DNA of 49,670 nucleotides from Campylobacterota bacterium (GCA_003252535.1 QKDN01000013.1:1-49670); one strand, 5' to 3'; positions 40,912 through 49,670 are shown, counted from the first letter of the stretch. Program-made: numbers and translations. Notes: a model not told the origin generated them from the letters alone.

Positions 40912-40932
40912 GTTCGATGAAATCGAACCTAC
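40912..40932. repeat. Single REP-like palindrome (TTCGAT type)
   Basis: GTTCGATGAAATCGAACCTA with a final C is the right half of the pairs at 2295, 4537 and 32407. The preceding TATGTAAAATAGC also resembles the spacer at 4586. The left half is missing. Confidence 0.75.
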
Positions 40933-40968
40933 AAAACAATCAATCTATCCTGGCACCACGAATGATCC

Positions 40969-41901
40969 TCAACTCTCCCTGTTAAAAACCCTCATATCCT
41001 TCGGACATATCTCCGAAACAAGCGACCGGAACTCATCCCTGCTCTCTATATAGAAGTGATTTTTGTATGTGAATCGCAGGCTCTGGGCGTGGAGCATCAG
41101 CCGTGTCGCACCCGTCTGTGTCAACCTGTTCTCCTCTGACAACCTCCCCTCGAGATATTCTGTCGCCGTGTCAAATGTCGTCCCGTAGAGCGGATCGCCG
41201 AGGATCGGGTGTTTCACGTGAAACAAATGTAAACGAATCTGGTGTGTCCGCCCTGTATGGGGATGACAAGACAACAGTGTCGCGTCAAGCGTTTCGTCAT
41301 AATAGAGGGGGTTAAATGTTGTCAAAGCGCTCTTCCCCTCCTCGCTGATCTCCACTTTGTGCTTGAGGATACTGTAGTCGTCCCGTACTTTGATGGGGGC
41401 ATCGACCTCGAAAGGCTCGTCGATCTTCCCGTCGACCCACGCGAGGTAGGACTTTTTGATATCCCTCCCCTCGAAGATCATCTTGAGGTCGGATTCGGTC
41501 TTTTTGTGCTTGCTCGCTATCAGCAGTCCCGATGTCTCCATATCGATGCGATGAACGCCGTTGGCCTCATCGCCGAAGAGCCCTCGGATATCGTCGAGGA
41601 GGGAGTACTCGGTCACCATCTTGTTGGGATGGACGAGGACGCCGCTGGGCTTGTCGAATACGGCGAAATCGTTCGTATGGAATATCGGCTTCACCCCCCT
41701 CCCCTCAGGCTCGAAATAGACCAGTTCTATCTCGCCGCTGATCACCTGCGAGCTCCTCTCTACCGACCTGTCATCCTGGAGCATTCTCCCGCGGCAGATG
41801 AGACTCTGCGCATCGGCCTGGGTATATCCGTGCTCGCGGATAAGATACAAAAAGGCTTTGATAGGTTCGGGGACGACATATCTCTTTTTGACGAAAGGCA
41901 T
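40969..41901 (-). CDS. RluA-family pseudouridine synthase
   Basis: This encodes 310 residues from ATG 41901, with AAGGA ten bases ahead; an upstream ATG lacks such a site. The catalytic motif is GVHRIDMETSGLLI, followed by HPHTGRTHQIRLHL and HPILGDPLYG, all RluA-type. The N-terminus may hold a degenerate S4-like region. It isomerises uridines in 23S rRNA or tRNA, and the exact target (RluA, RluC or RluD type) cannot be told. It is a single gene, divergent from purB. Confidence 0.9.
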   Translation of the reverse strand: MPFVKKRYVVPEPIKAFLYLIREHGYTQADAQSLICRGRMLQDDRSVERSSQVISGEIELVYFEPEGRGVKPIFHTNDFAVFDKPSGVLVHPNKMVTEYSLLDDIRGLFGDEANGVHRIDMETSGLLIASKHKKTESDLKMIFEGRDIKKSYLAWVDGKIDEPFEVDAPIKVRDDYSILKHKVEISEEGKSALTTFNPLYYDETLDATLLSCHPHTGRTHQIRLHLFHVKHPILGDPLYGTTFDTATEYLEGRLSEENRLTQTGATRLMLHAQSLRFTYKNHFYIESRDEFRSLVSEICPKDMRVFNRES

Positions 41902-41951
41902 AGTTACAAATTCCTTGATAATCATTTAATAAAGTGCAATGTTTCGTATAA

Positions 41952-42011
41952 GATCCCCGGGGCAAGCCCGAGGATGACGAACAGAGTCATTCCCGCAAAA
42001 GCGGGAATCTA
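41952..42011. repeat. Dispersed intergenic repeat (CCCGAGGATGAC and ATTCCCGC/GCGGGAAT)
   Basis: GGGGCAAGCCCGAGGATGAC is followed by a CATTCCCGC/GCGGGAATC hairpin. It is the same composite as 39411-39486 with its parts in the other order. Confidence 0.6.
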
Positions 42012-42162
42012 CAAAATTCGCTGCGGGTTCACGAAGCCGCTGTATACGGTATTTTACCTGTTCATAACTGCATTTTCGATAGAATAAGGCTTTATTACTC
42101 CCACGCAGCAGCGGACACAGAGGCGTTTGACACGCAGAGAAATCAAAGACAGAGGATAAGAT

Positions 42163-43491
42163 ATGGTAGAGAGATACGCACGCCCAGAGATGGCGGAGAA
42201 ATGGACACAGCAGGCGAGATACGCGGCATGGCTCGAGGTAGAGAAGGCAGCGGTGAAGGCATGGAATAAACTCGGGCTCATCCCAGATGAGGACTGCCGC
42301 AAGATCGTAGAGAACGCGACCTTCTCGGTAGAGAGGATCGAAGAGATCGAAGCGGTCACCAAGCACGACCTTATCGCGTTCAACACCAGCGTCTCCGAAT
42401 CTCTCGGCGAAGAGTCGAGATGGTTCCACTACGGTATGACATCATCCGACGCGGTCGATACGGGCGTGGCACTCCAGATGAGAGATTCGCTGGAGATCAT
42501 CATCGCCGATGTCAAGATGCTGATGGAATCGATCAAGAAGAGAGCCGAAGAGCACAAGTTCACCCTCATGGTGGGGAGAAGCCATGGTATCCACGGCGAG
42601 CCTATCACATTCGGTCTCACACTCGCAGTATGGTACGACGAGGTAGCCAGACACCTCAAAAACCTCGAGGAGACGATGGAAGTGATCGCAGTCGGCCAGA
42701 TCAGCGGCGCGATGGGGAACTTCGCCCACGCACCTCTCGAACTCGAAGAGTACGCAATGGCAGAGCTCGGACTCAAGCCTGAACCATGCTCCAACCAGGT
42801 GATCCACAGGGACAGATACGCCAGACTCGCTACCGCCCTCGCCCTCCTCGCCTCATCGGTAGAGAAGTTCGCCGTACAGGTGAGACACCTCCAGCGTACA
42901 GAGGTCTACGAGGCGGAAGAATACTTCGCAAAGGGTCAAAAAGGCTCATCCGCGATGCCGCACAAGCGCAATCCGATCCTCACGGAGAACATCACGGGTC
43001 TGGCAAGAATGATCCGCGCCTACGCTATCCCTGCGATGGAAAATGTCGCCCTCTGGCACGAGAGAGATATCTCCCACTCCTCTACCGAGAGATTCTGGCT
43101 CCCCGATGCCTTCATCACCTGCGATTTCATGCTCCACCGTATGAACAGCGTCATTGCGAATCTCACTGTCATGCCTGAGAACATGATGAAGAACCTCAAC
43201 CTCACCGGTGGTCTCGTGTTCTCCCAGAGAGTCCTCCTCGAACTCCCCAAGGCAGGCGTAAGCCGTGAAGACGCCTACCGTATCGTACAAAGAAACGCGA
43301 TGAAGGTATGGGAAGAGATACAACATGGCAAACCGACCACCAACGCGGAAGGCGAATCGCTCTACCTCGGCCACCTCCTCGCCGACGAAGAACTCCGCGC
43401 CAAACTCTCCGAAGAGCAGATCAGAGAGTGTTTCAACTACGACTACTACACCAAAAATGTAGACAAGATCTTCGCAAGGGTTTTCAAGTAA
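42163..43491 (+). CDS. purB: Adenylosuccinate lyase
   Basis: This encodes 442 residues of the fumarase/aspartase superfamily. It splits SAICAR and adenylosuccinate in purine synthesis. Key runs are FHYGMTSSDAVDTG, VGRSHGIHGEPITFGL with the catalytic His, and the signature loop KGSSAMPHKRNPILTENI. Length is standard for the short bacterial form. It has its own AGAGGAT ribosome site and stands apart from the other purine gene in the window (purM, opposite strand). Confidence 0.96.
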   Translation: MVERYARPEMAEKWTQQARYAAWLEVEKAAVKAWNKLGLIPDEDCRKIVENATFSVERIEEIEAVTKHDLIAFNTSVSESLGEESRWFHYGMTSSDAVDTGVALQMRDSLEIIIADVKMLMESIKKRAEEHKFTLMVGRSHGIHGEPITFGLTLAVWYDEVARHLKNLEETMEVIAVGQISGAMGNFAHAPLELEEYAMAELGLKPEPCSNQVIHRDRYARLATALALLASSVEKFAVQVRHLQRTEVYEAEEYFAKGQKGSSAMPHKRNPILTENITGLARMIRAYAIPAMENVALWHERDISHSSTERFWLPDAFITCDFMLHRMNSVIANLTVMPENMMKNLNLTGGLVFSQRVLLELPKAGVSREDAYRIVQRNAMKVWEEIQHGKPTTNAEGESLYLGHLLADEELRAKLSEEQIRECFNYDYYTKNVDKIFARVFK

Positions 43492-43524
43492 TTCCTGCGC
43501 GTGGGATTCCCTGCTCTCTTCCCC

Positions 43525-43611
43525 GTAGGGTGCAATTCATTGCACCAAAATATCTGATCATAGGAAATATTTCTGTATTCGAGATGAACGGTGTATTGAA
43601 ATACACCCTAC
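43525..43611. repeat. Inverted pair of REP-like palindromes (TGCAATTCATTGCA type)
   Basis: GTAGGGTGCAATTCATTGCA with CC (43525-43546) and, inverted, GGTGTATTGAAATACACCCT with AC (43590-43611). The two halves have different centres but the same GTAG heads. Confidence 0.75.
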
Positions 43612-43658
43612 GGGAATTTTGAATACTCAATCCAAGAAAAAATTCTATACAAGAATTA

Positions 43659-44195
43659 TTATATTTTCCAAAATGGATGATCAATTATTGCATTTATCAT
43701 TTGATACGATATATTATCTCGTGGATCAAGTAAATTATGCTGAATATATTTCAATACTTTTACACAAACATTTTTTCTGGAAGAATCAATCCTGGAAAAC
43801 ATCTTTAAAAAATATTCATATAAATCATCCTCTTCACTTGGTAGCAACCATAAGATAAGAGAATTATAGGCACTATAAGATTTATCATTTAATACAAATG
43901 TCAAAAAAGCAGGTAAATAGAATTCTGTCCCAAACTCATCAAAATAACAAGTAGCCAAGGAAAAACTATTCTCGGTAAATTCTGTATCTGGAATTTCCCA
44001 CCATTTTGCCTTTATATCCTGTTCATCAGTAATTCTTTTTAGCTCTAATGGATCATCAATCCAGTCATCCATAGCAATCGCTGCATGCAAACCACAATGG
44101 GAAGGAAATTCTACATCCCCAAAAACATCTCTGATTTCTAGTTTAAGTGATTCTACATATTGTATATCGGTAAGTAACCTAAATTTTTCTTCCAT
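43659..44195 (-). CDS. DUF6714-like protein of unknown function
   Basis: This encodes 178 residues, acidic and soluble. GLHAAIAMDDWIDDPLEL near residue 35, KWWEIPDTEFTENSFSLATCYFDEFGTEFYLPAFLTF in the middle and the spacing between them resemble the DUF6714 family, whose members often look like immunity or contact-dependent accessory proteins. Base composition is clearly AT-rich between GC-rich neighbours, suggesting transfer. No toxin gene is adjacent. The function is not known. Confidence 0.65.
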   Translation of the reverse strand: MEEKFRLLTDIQYVESLKLEIRDVFGDVEFPSHCGLHAAIAMDDWIDDPLELKRITDEQDIKAKWWEIPDTEFTENSFSLATCYFDEFGTEFYLPAFLTFVLNDKSYSAYNSLILWLLPSEEDDLYEYFLKMFSRIDSSRKNVCVKVLKYIQHNLLDPRDNISYQMINAIIDHPFWKI

Positions 44196-44236
44196 ATATT
44201 ATTGATCTTGAAAAGATATTCGTACAGTCATACGCA

Positions 44237-45343
44237 CTATAACGAACTTAATCCATAAATACTCTGATAGGTCTTGAACGCATACCTGTCTGTCATCGAA
44301 GCGATATAGTCCGCGATCACCCTTGGCGGATTTCTCTTCTGGAAAAGCTGCTTCTGCTTCTCCGGCAGGAGGTCACTGTCGTCGCGGAAGGCGTTGTAGA
44401 GCCCTTTGATACACTGTTTGCCCGCGTACATCTTCTGCGCGATCTGCTGGTGTTTGTAGAGGTCCTTGTAGAGCAGCTTCTTGAGGAGCTTGAGCTCGGT
44501 GGCGATCTCGGGGCTGAAGGATACGGGGGCTTTGGTCGAGGCGTCGAGCCTGTTCCGGGCATTGAAGTCGAGGGGATGCCCGGCGAGCATCGGTCGGGAG
44601 GTCTCGATCAAGTCTTCGACCAGTATCTTGATGAGCCCGGCGACGAAACGGTGACGGTAGAGCGGCTCCCCTACCCGCAGCCCCTCTTTCTCGACCATTT
44701 CATTGACCCGCTTTGCCAGCGGCGTGGCGAGGAGCTGATCGAAAGAGATAAGCTTATACTTGATCCCATCGTCGATATCGTGGCTGCAATAGGCGATCTC
44801 GTCGGCATGGTCGACCACCATCGCCTCGAACGACGGGTGCTTCCCGAAGTCGAAAAGGGGATCGAGCGGTTCGAGGAAAGACTTTTTATAGGGGTAGGAG
44901 TGTTTGAGCACCCCTTCGAGGGTAGCGAAGGTGAGATTGAGCCCGTCGAAATCCTTATACCGTTTCTCGAGCCTCGTGAGGACGCGGAAGGACTGGAAAT
45001 TGTGCTCGAACCCGAACTCCCTCCCGTCACTCCGCAGGAGCGCGTCGAGGACATCGCCCCCCACATGACCGAACGGTGTGTGACCTAGATCATGGGAGAG
45101 GGCGATCACTTCGCCGAGGGTCTCATTGAGACCAAGCATACGGCAGAGCGTCCGTGCTATCTGGCTCACTTCGAGGGAATGGGTAAGGCGGGTGCGGAAA
45201 TAGTCACCCTCGTGGTTGAGGAAGACCTGGGTCTTGTATTCGAGTCTGCGGAAAGAGCTGCAGTGGATCACACGGTCGCGATCCCGGGAGAAAGGATCGC
45301 GGAAATCTTCGTCGAAGTGATAAAATCTTCGGGTGAGATCCAT
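44237..45343 (-). CDS. dGTPase-like HD-domain triphosphohydrolase
   Basis: This encodes 368 residues from ATG 45343; a GTG just before is also possible. The N-terminal SSFRRLEYKTQVF and the HD motifs RTRLTHSLEVSQIAR and ALSHDLGHTPFGHVGGDVL are those of deoxyguanosinetriphosphate triphosphohydrolase-like proteins. VDHADEIAYCSHDIDDG supplies further metal ligands. It hydrolyses dNTPs, and some relatives starve phages of nucleotides. Length suggests the dGTPase type-2 subgroup. It follows the small membrane-anchored gene upstream by 15 bases. Confidence 0.9.
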   Translation of the reverse strand: MDLTRRFYHFDEDFRDPFSRDRDRVIHCSSFRRLEYKTQVFLNHEGDYFRTRLTHSLEVSQIARTLCRMLGLNETLGEVIALSHDLGHTPFGHVGGDVLDALLRSDGREFGFEHNFQSFRVLTRLEKRYKDFDGLNLTFATLEGVLKHSYPYKKSFLEPLDPLFDFGKHPSFEAMVVDHADEIAYCSHDIDDGIKYKLISFDQLLATPLAKRVNEMVEKEGLRVGEPLYRHRFVAGLIKILVEDLIETSRPMLAGHPLDFNARNRLDASTKAPVSFSPEIATELKLLKKLLYKDLYKHQQIAQKMYAGKQCIKGLYNAFRDDSDLLPEKQKQLFQKRNPPRVIADYIASMTDRYAFKTYQSIYGLSSL

Positions 45344-45358
45344 CACATCTGACTTCGG

Positions 45359-45772
45359 TTACTGGAGATTGTCGATCTCTTCTTTGGCCTGGATGGGGGA
45401 GAGACCACCCGCGAAGTACTTGCTCTCGACCTTCTCAAGGCTTCTGATAATGATATCCTTGAGCTCGGTATCCTGCACCCTGTCATCGATATAGAGCTTC
45501 ATATCGGAGAAATCAGGGAACTTGTCCATATACTCGTCATGGAGCGGGCTTCTCTTCCATGTGTCTATTCTCTTGGCTATCGGAGCGTTGCTTGCTACGA
45601 TCACGGCATTCCCTACTACATCGGTGCGGTAGGCTTCAGCATCCTGTTTCTTCTGGATATCACTTGCGTTCATGAGTCTGTCGTCTTCGTCCTTGAGTTT
45701 CCCCACGAAGTTCGTAATGCCGAAAAACAGGGCTATACCCACGACCACAAAGATTATCATACTTCTATTCAT
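45359..45772 (-). CDS. Membrane-anchored protein of unknown function
   Basis: This encodes 137 residues. One N-terminal membrane helix (SMIIFVVVGIALFFGITNFV) is followed by a charged, mainly helical soluble domain that probably faces the periplasm. AGGTGAG precedes the ATG. It is 15 bases upstream of the dGTPase-like gene on the same strand, so both are likely one transcript. I recognise no family. Confidence 0.7.
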   Translation of the reverse strand: MNRSMIIFVVVGIALFFGITNFVGKLKDEDDRLMNASDIQKKQDAEAYRTDVVGNAVIVASNAPIAKRIDTWKRSPLHDEYMDKFPDFSDMKLYIDDRVQDTELKDIIIRSLEKVESKYFAGGLSPIQAKEEIDNLQ

Positions 45773-45935
45773 AGTTGCTCACCTGTTGTATTAAGATTGT
45801 ATTGAATCAAACTTCAAAATTTACGCACTAAGTATACACCAGAAATTGTTAAAAGCCAATAATGATAAAATATCTAATATTCTATAGATTTATTAAAATT
45901 TTGTATGATTGTACAAAGTGTTTGGGAGGGATATC

Positions 45936-47288
45936 ATGCCGCACAGAAAAAAAATGACGCTGACGACGAAGGTGCTCTGGGCTATGGCGCTCGGCGCGCT
46001 GCTAGGTCTGGTGATCAACTATTCATCCATGGGGAGCAAAGGGACGTTTCTCGATACCTATATCATCAACGGTCTCTTCGCTCTCATCGGTACCCTGTTC
46101 GTCAAAGCGCTCAAGATGCTGGTCGTCCCGCTGGTCCTCTTCTCCCTCCTCTCGGGAGTCATCGGGATAGGAGATATCCGATCGCTGGGCAAAATAGGCG
46201 TCAAATCATTCGTCCTCTATATCTTTACTACAGCGCTGGCTATCACTACGGCTATTGTCGTCGCTGTTCTTGTCGATCCCGCTGCATCGGTGCCGGCACC
46301 GAATACCGCAGGCTTCGCCGTGAAAGAAGCCCCTCCCCTCACCCAGGTCATCACCGATATTATCCCCGACAACATCATCGAATCCTTTGCTTCGGGGAAT
46401 ATGCTCCAGGTGATCTTCTTTACGATCCTTCTGGGTATCTCGATCCTCATGCTCGGTCCCAAGGCTTCACGGCTGGCACAGAGCATCGAGACGATGAACG
46501 AAGTGATGATGCATATGGTCACCATTATCATGAGCGTCGCCCCCTATGCGGTCTTCGCCCTGATGGCCAGGGCGATCAGTGAGCTCGGGTTCGATATGAT
46601 CCTGGCACTGGCGAACTATATGCTGATCCTCGTAGCGGTACTCGCCCTGCACCTTTTGGGCAATCTGATGCTGCTGCTCAAACTCCTCACGGGGATCTCC
46701 CCGCGCCTTTTTCTCTCCAAGATCAGGGATGTACAGCTCTTTGCCTTCTCGACATCGAGCTCCAATGCCACGATCCCCGTCACGCTCCGCTCCCTCACGG
46801 CCAGGCTGGGTGTCGACAACTCTGTCGCCTCCTTCACCGTCCCCTTCGGCGCTACGATCAATATGGACGGCACGGCGATCATGCAGGGGGTCGCGACGAT
46901 CTTCATCGCCAATATCTACGGCGTGGAGCTGGGGATCACTCAGTACCTCACGGTGATACTGATGGCGATCCTCGCTTCCATAGGGACGGCAGGGGTGCCC
47001 GGGGTCGGGCTCATCATGCTCTCGATGGTCTTTGCCCAGGTGGGGCTCCCTGTGGAGGGGATCGCGCTTATCCTCGCCGTTGACCGGATACTCGACATGG
47101 CCAGGACAGTGGTCAATGTCACCGGCGACGCGGTCACGACGCTCATCGTCGCCAAAAGCGAAGGGAAACTTGACATGAAAGTACTGCACGACCCCCATGC
47201 AGGGATCATCGATACGGCAGGTACTTCGGTCGATGCCGAAAATGGGAGGATTCTGGCAGCTGAGATCAGGCAGACCAAGCAAAAATAA
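45936..47288 (+). CDS. Dicarboxylate/amino acid:cation symporter (DAACS)
   Basis: This encodes 450 residues from ATG 45936, with GGGAGG six bases ahead; a TTG upstream is less likely. It has eight helices plus two re-entrant loops, the GltP/DctA layout. SSSNATIPVTLRS is the first hairpin serine-rich motif, and FGATINMDGTAIMQG with the later GTAGVPGVGLIMLSM and DRILDMARTVVNVTGDA bind substrate and cation. It imports C4-dicarboxylates, glutamate or aspartate. A TATGAT at 45904 could be its -10 box. Confidence 0.93.
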   Translation: MPHRKKMTLTTKVLWAMALGALLGLVINYSSMGSKGTFLDTYIINGLFALIGTLFVKALKMLVVPLVLFSLLSGVIGIGDIRSLGKIGVKSFVLYIFTTALAITTAIVVAVLVDPAASVPAPNTAGFAVKEAPPLTQVITDIIPDNIIESFASGNMLQVIFFTILLGISILMLGPKASRLAQSIETMNEVMMHMVTIIMSVAPYAVFALMARAISELGFDMILALANYMLILVAVLALHLLGNLMLLLKLLTGISPRLFLSKIRDVQLFAFSTSSSNATIPVTLRSLTARLGVDNSVASFTVPFGATINMDGTAIMQGVATIFIANIYGVELGITQYLTVILMAILASIGTAGVPGVGLIMLSMVFAQVGLPVEGIALILAVDRILDMARTVVNVTGDAVTTLIVAKSEGKLDMKVLHDPHAGIIDTAGTSVDAENGRILAAEIRQTKQK

Positions 47289-47313
47289 AGAGACACTTTG
47301 AGTATAATACCCT

Positions 47314-48177
47314 ATGAAAAAATCGAAAAATAAAGAGATCATTCTCTGCGCCATCAACAACATCCTAAGCGGCAGCTGTAACGAAGACTGCAAATTCTGC
47401 ACCCAGAGCGTCAGGTACAAAGCCGATATAGAAAGATACCGGTTCAAAAGTATCGAACAGATCGTAGAAGAGGCCCGGATAGCCCACAGCCAGGGCGCCC
47501 TCGGGTACTGCCTCGTGACTGCCGGCAAAGGGCTCGATGACAAAAAGACGGAATATGTCGCAGAGGCTGCCAGAAGCGTCAAAAAGGCGCTCCCCGGCCT
47601 CAATATCATCGCCTGCAACGGCACAGCCTCACTCGAACAGCTGCGATACCTCAAAGAGAGCGGTGTCGACAGCTACAACCACAACCTTGAGACAAGCGAA
47701 AACTACTACAAAGAGATATGCACCACACACCCGTGGAGCGAACGCTACCAAACCTGCCTCAATGCCAAAGAAGCCGGGTTGTCGCTGTGCACAGGGGGTA
47801 TATTCGGCATGGGGGAGAGCGAAGAGGACCGCAATGCCCTGCTCGAAGCTATTGTCTCCCTTGAGCCTGTTTCGACACCGCTGAACTTCTTCCATCCCAA
47901 TCCTGCCCTGCCGATCAAAGGCTCCGACATCACCAAAGAGGAAGCCATAGCCATCATCAAAAAAGCCCGTGCCATGCTCGGGGATGAAAGGCTCCTGATG
48001 GTCGCAGGCGGGCGTGAGCTGATGTTCGGCGGCGATGAGAGAGCGATGTTCGAAGCGGGGGCCAACTCCATGGTCATCGGCAACTACCTCACGACATCGG
48101 GCGAGAATCCATCCAAAGATATCGAGATGATCGAACGGATCGGGTATACGATAGCGAGAGATTGTGAGCGAGCATAG
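47314..48177 (+). CDS. bioB: Biotin synthase
   Basis: This encodes 287 residues of the radical-SAM family. The cluster motif is SGSCNEDCKFCTQS (Cys22, 26, 29). YNHNLETSENYYKEICTTH and GGIFGMGES are typical BioB runs, and AGGREL near the end belongs to the second cluster region. It inserts sulfur into dethiobiotin. It is about 30-50 residues shorter than the E. coli enzyme, which I believe is usual for this phylum. Its end overlaps the antiporter start by 14 bases. Confidence 0.93.
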   Translation: MKKSKNKEIILCAINNILSGSCNEDCKFCTQSVRYKADIERYRFKSIEQIVEEARIAHSQGALGYCLVTAGKGLDDKKTEYVAEAARSVKKALPGLNIIACNGTASLEQLRYLKESGVDSYNHNLETSENYYKEICTTHPWSERYQTCLNAKEAGLSLCTGGIFGMGESEEDRNALLEAIVSLEPVSTPLNFFHPNPALPIKGSDITKEEAIAIIKKARAMLGDERLLMVAGGRELMFGGDERAMFEAGANSMVIGNYLTTSGENPSKDIEMIERIGYTIARDCERA

Positions 48178-49333
48178 TTTCAACGGTATCGACCTGATAC
48201 TCACGCTATCGCTTATCATCTGGGGGAGCCCTTTCCTCTCCAAACTCATCAAGATACCCACTCCGCCCATCGAGATCGTTCTGGGCTCGCTGGCGACCTA
48301 TTTCGGCTTTATCGGCTCCCACGAACACTTCGACCTCGTCGCAAAAGTAGGCTTCCTCTACCTGATGTTCCTTGCGGGGATGGAAGTCAACCTCAAGGAG
48401 ATACTCGGCAGCTCGAGCAAGATTCTCCAGGGGGCATTCCTCTTCATCATTGTCATGAACATTCTTTCGGGTATTATCGGGGGGCTGCTCGGTATGAACG
48501 TCATTACGGTCATATCCCTCCCCCTTATCTCCATAGGGATACTCGCTTCCCTCTCCAAAGTCTACGGCAAGGAGCAGCCGTGGCTGAAGCTGGCGTTCAT
48601 TGTCGGGGTATTGGGAGAAATCGTCAGTATCGCTACCCTCACCATCCTGGAGGTCGCCAGCGTGGTTGGGTTCAGCCTGGAGCTCTTCGTGAAGCTCGGA
48701 TACCTTGTCCTCTTCCTCTTTGCGGTCTATTCGCTCTACAAGCTGCTGAAGGTCCTCTTCTGGTGGTATCCCGAGCTCAAAAGCAGCCTGATGCCGAGTT
48801 TCGATACATCAGACCAGGATGTGAGACTGGCGATATCGCTCTTTTTTATCTTGATCATCATCATGATGCTCCTCCACCTCGAACTCGCCCTCGGATCGTT
48901 CATCGCCGGGGTGGCGATCTCTACTTTCTTCCACCACAAGAAGCAGCTCGAGGAGAAGATGTCGAGCTTCGGGTTCGGGTTCCTGGTGCCGATATTCTTC
49001 ATCCATGTAGGATCGTCGTTCGACCTCAGCGCTCTCGCCCTTTCAGGGATCATCTCGGGCGCGTTGCTGATCGCGGTGACGATGATCGTCATCAGGATAC
49101 TCTCGGCATTCGTCCTGAGGGGTATCCATGGGAAGCCGCAGGCGGTACTGGTCGCCTTCGCTCTCTCCATGCCTCTCACGCTCCTTATCGCAGTAGCGAC
49201 CGTAGGATACGGAGCACACCTGATCGACCTGCTGACCTATTATCAGCTGATCCTCGCAAGCCTTTTCGAGATCATCGTCTCGATGGTGGCTATCAAGATC
49301 TTGCAATCGATGCACGGACACGCACGATCATAA
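48164..49333 (+). CDS. Cation:proton antiporter, Kef/CPA2-type
   Basis: This encodes 389 residues with about 12 membrane helices. IPTPPIEIVLGSLATYFG and FLYLMFLAGMEVNLKEIL are the conserved start of CPA2 exchangers. LELALGSFIAGVAIS and VPIFFIHVGSSFDL follow in the second half. There is no C-terminal TrkA-N domain, so it is a short form. It exchanges Na+ or K+ for H+. The start used is GTG 48164, overlapping bioB. This coupling to biotin synthesis appears to be an accident of packing. Confidence 0.88.
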   Translation: MSEHSFNGIDLILTLSLIIWGSPFLSKLIKIPTPPIEIVLGSLATYFGFIGSHEHFDLVAKVGFLYLMFLAGMEVNLKEILGSSSKILQGAFLFIIVMNILSGIIGGLLGMNVITVISLPLISIGILASLSKVYGKEQPWLKLAFIVGVLGEIVSIATLTILEVASVVGFSLELFVKLGYLVLFLFAVYSLYKLLKVLFWWYPELKSSLMPSFDTSDQDVRLAISLFFILIIIMMLLHLELALGSFIAGVAISTFFHHKKQLEEKMSSFGFGFLVPIFFIHVGSSFDLSALALSGIISGALLIAVTMIVIRILSAFVLRGIHGKPQAVLVAFALSMPLTLLIAVATVGYGAHLIDLLTYYQLILASLFEIIVSMVAIKILQSMHGHARS

Positions 49334-49528
49334 AATCCGCCGTGTTTTTGTCATACCGGAGCTGATCCGGCATCTGCTGCACACTGCAGATCGTCGTCCT
49401 GAACCTGATTCAGGCCCCACTCCGTTCGGTAATATCCCTTGCGAAAGTAGATGTAGGAATGGTGGCAGGATGAGTGGAGCTACAAGGGTGCGTAATACGC
49501 GCCCTGCTACAGGTTTGGTAAAATACTA
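49334..49528. other. Gene-free stretch with dispersed repeats
   Basis: This stretch holds several small palindromes: ACCGGAGCTGATCCGG, CTGCACACTGCAG, CCTGAACCTGATTCAGG and GGGTGCGTAATACGCGCCC. The last resembles the REP heads in this window. No gene is visible. It is directly followed by the right IS end. Confidence 0.5.
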
Positions 49529-49669
49529 GGGGCTAGACTAGTTTAGAGGTATTAAAGTGCCATAGGAGTACGATAATACCGATGAAAAACAAGTATGTAA
49601 AAGTTGCCCACATTTCAGAGCCAAAATTTAGAGAGATAATCAAGTATTTTTCAGAGGATCTGACAGCTA
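49529..49669 (+). mobile_element. End of an IS1595-like insertion sequence (right copy)
   Basis: Exact inverted copy of 1-141. It starts GGGGCTAGACTAG directly after AAATACTA. The two copies face outward, so the whole window lies between two IS copies in opposite orientation. Confidence 0.8.
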
Positions 49670-49670
49670 C
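49582..49670 (+). CDS. IS1595-like transposase, N-terminal fragment (runs off the window)
   Basis: The protein begins MKNKYVKVAHISEPKFREI, identical to the copy at the other end. AGGAG stands 13 bases ahead. The gene is cut by the window edge after 29 codons. Confidence 0.7.
   Translation, partial: MKNKYVKVAHISEPKFREIIKYFSEDLTA

Overview
The window looks like the chromosome of a sulfur- or hydrogen-oxidising Campylobacterota (Epsilonproteobacteria) close to Sulfurovum. Supporting signs are the block rsmA, rnj (RNase J with a long basic N-terminal tail), rluB, rarA, gltX on one strand facing hisF and rlmN, an ArsRS-like two-component pair, a cytosolic group-2-type [NiFe] hydrogenase, and a c-di-GMP enzyme set. 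The identification is inferred from gene content and protein resemblance only. Both ends stop inside the same insertion sequence (IS1595-like) in inverted orientation, so the window is probably a whole contig broken at repeats.

Layout. 1-880: IS end, a small membrane protein and AT-rich intergenic DNA. 0.9-4.4 kb (+): ankyrin protein and EamA transporter, then a three-gene operon (nitrogenase-associated ArsC-like protein, small protein, SagB-type oxidoreductase). 4.6-7.1 kb (-): Spy/CpxP-like periplasmic protein, response regulator and histidine kinase, with GTAAA direct repeats in front. 7.2-14.1 kb: a diguanylate cyclase (-), a flavoprotein-cupin-CAP operon (+) and a PAS-GGDEF-EAL protein (-). 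14.2-21.8 kb: an AT-rich accessory island next to tRNA-Leu. It holds an AbiF-like HEPN protein, an orphan gene beside the last codons of a lost integrase, a REP-associated transposase (RAYT) pseudogene between REP pairs, iteron-like repeats, a possible replication protein, an AlpA-type regulator and an intact P4-type integrase. 21.8-22.3 kb: five tRNAs (Leu, Arg, Arg, His, Pro) behind a consensus promoter. 22.5-28.1 kb: a sodium:alanine symporter and the hydrogenase, whose small subunit is fused to an NAD(P)H-type flavoprotein with a BFD iron-sulfur domain. 28.2-49.3 kb is mostly housekeeping: purM, dcd, gltX, rarA, rluB, rnj, rsmA, hisF, rlmN, a RluA-type synthase, purB, a dGTPase-like protein, a dicarboxylate symporter, bioB and a Kef-type antiporter.

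Intergenic DNA is full of short palindromes that share a GTAG head but have different centres, usually in inverted pairs. They match what is known of REP elements mobilised by RAYT transposases, and in two places (hydrogenase large subunit and rarA) the REP supplies the stop codon of the gene.

Most interesting points: the flavoprotein-BFD-hydrogenase fusion; the AbiF-like HEPN gene with structured flanking DNA (a possible RNA-antitoxin system); the compact integrase/Rep/iteron element at tRNA-Leu; and the RAYT/REP landscape.
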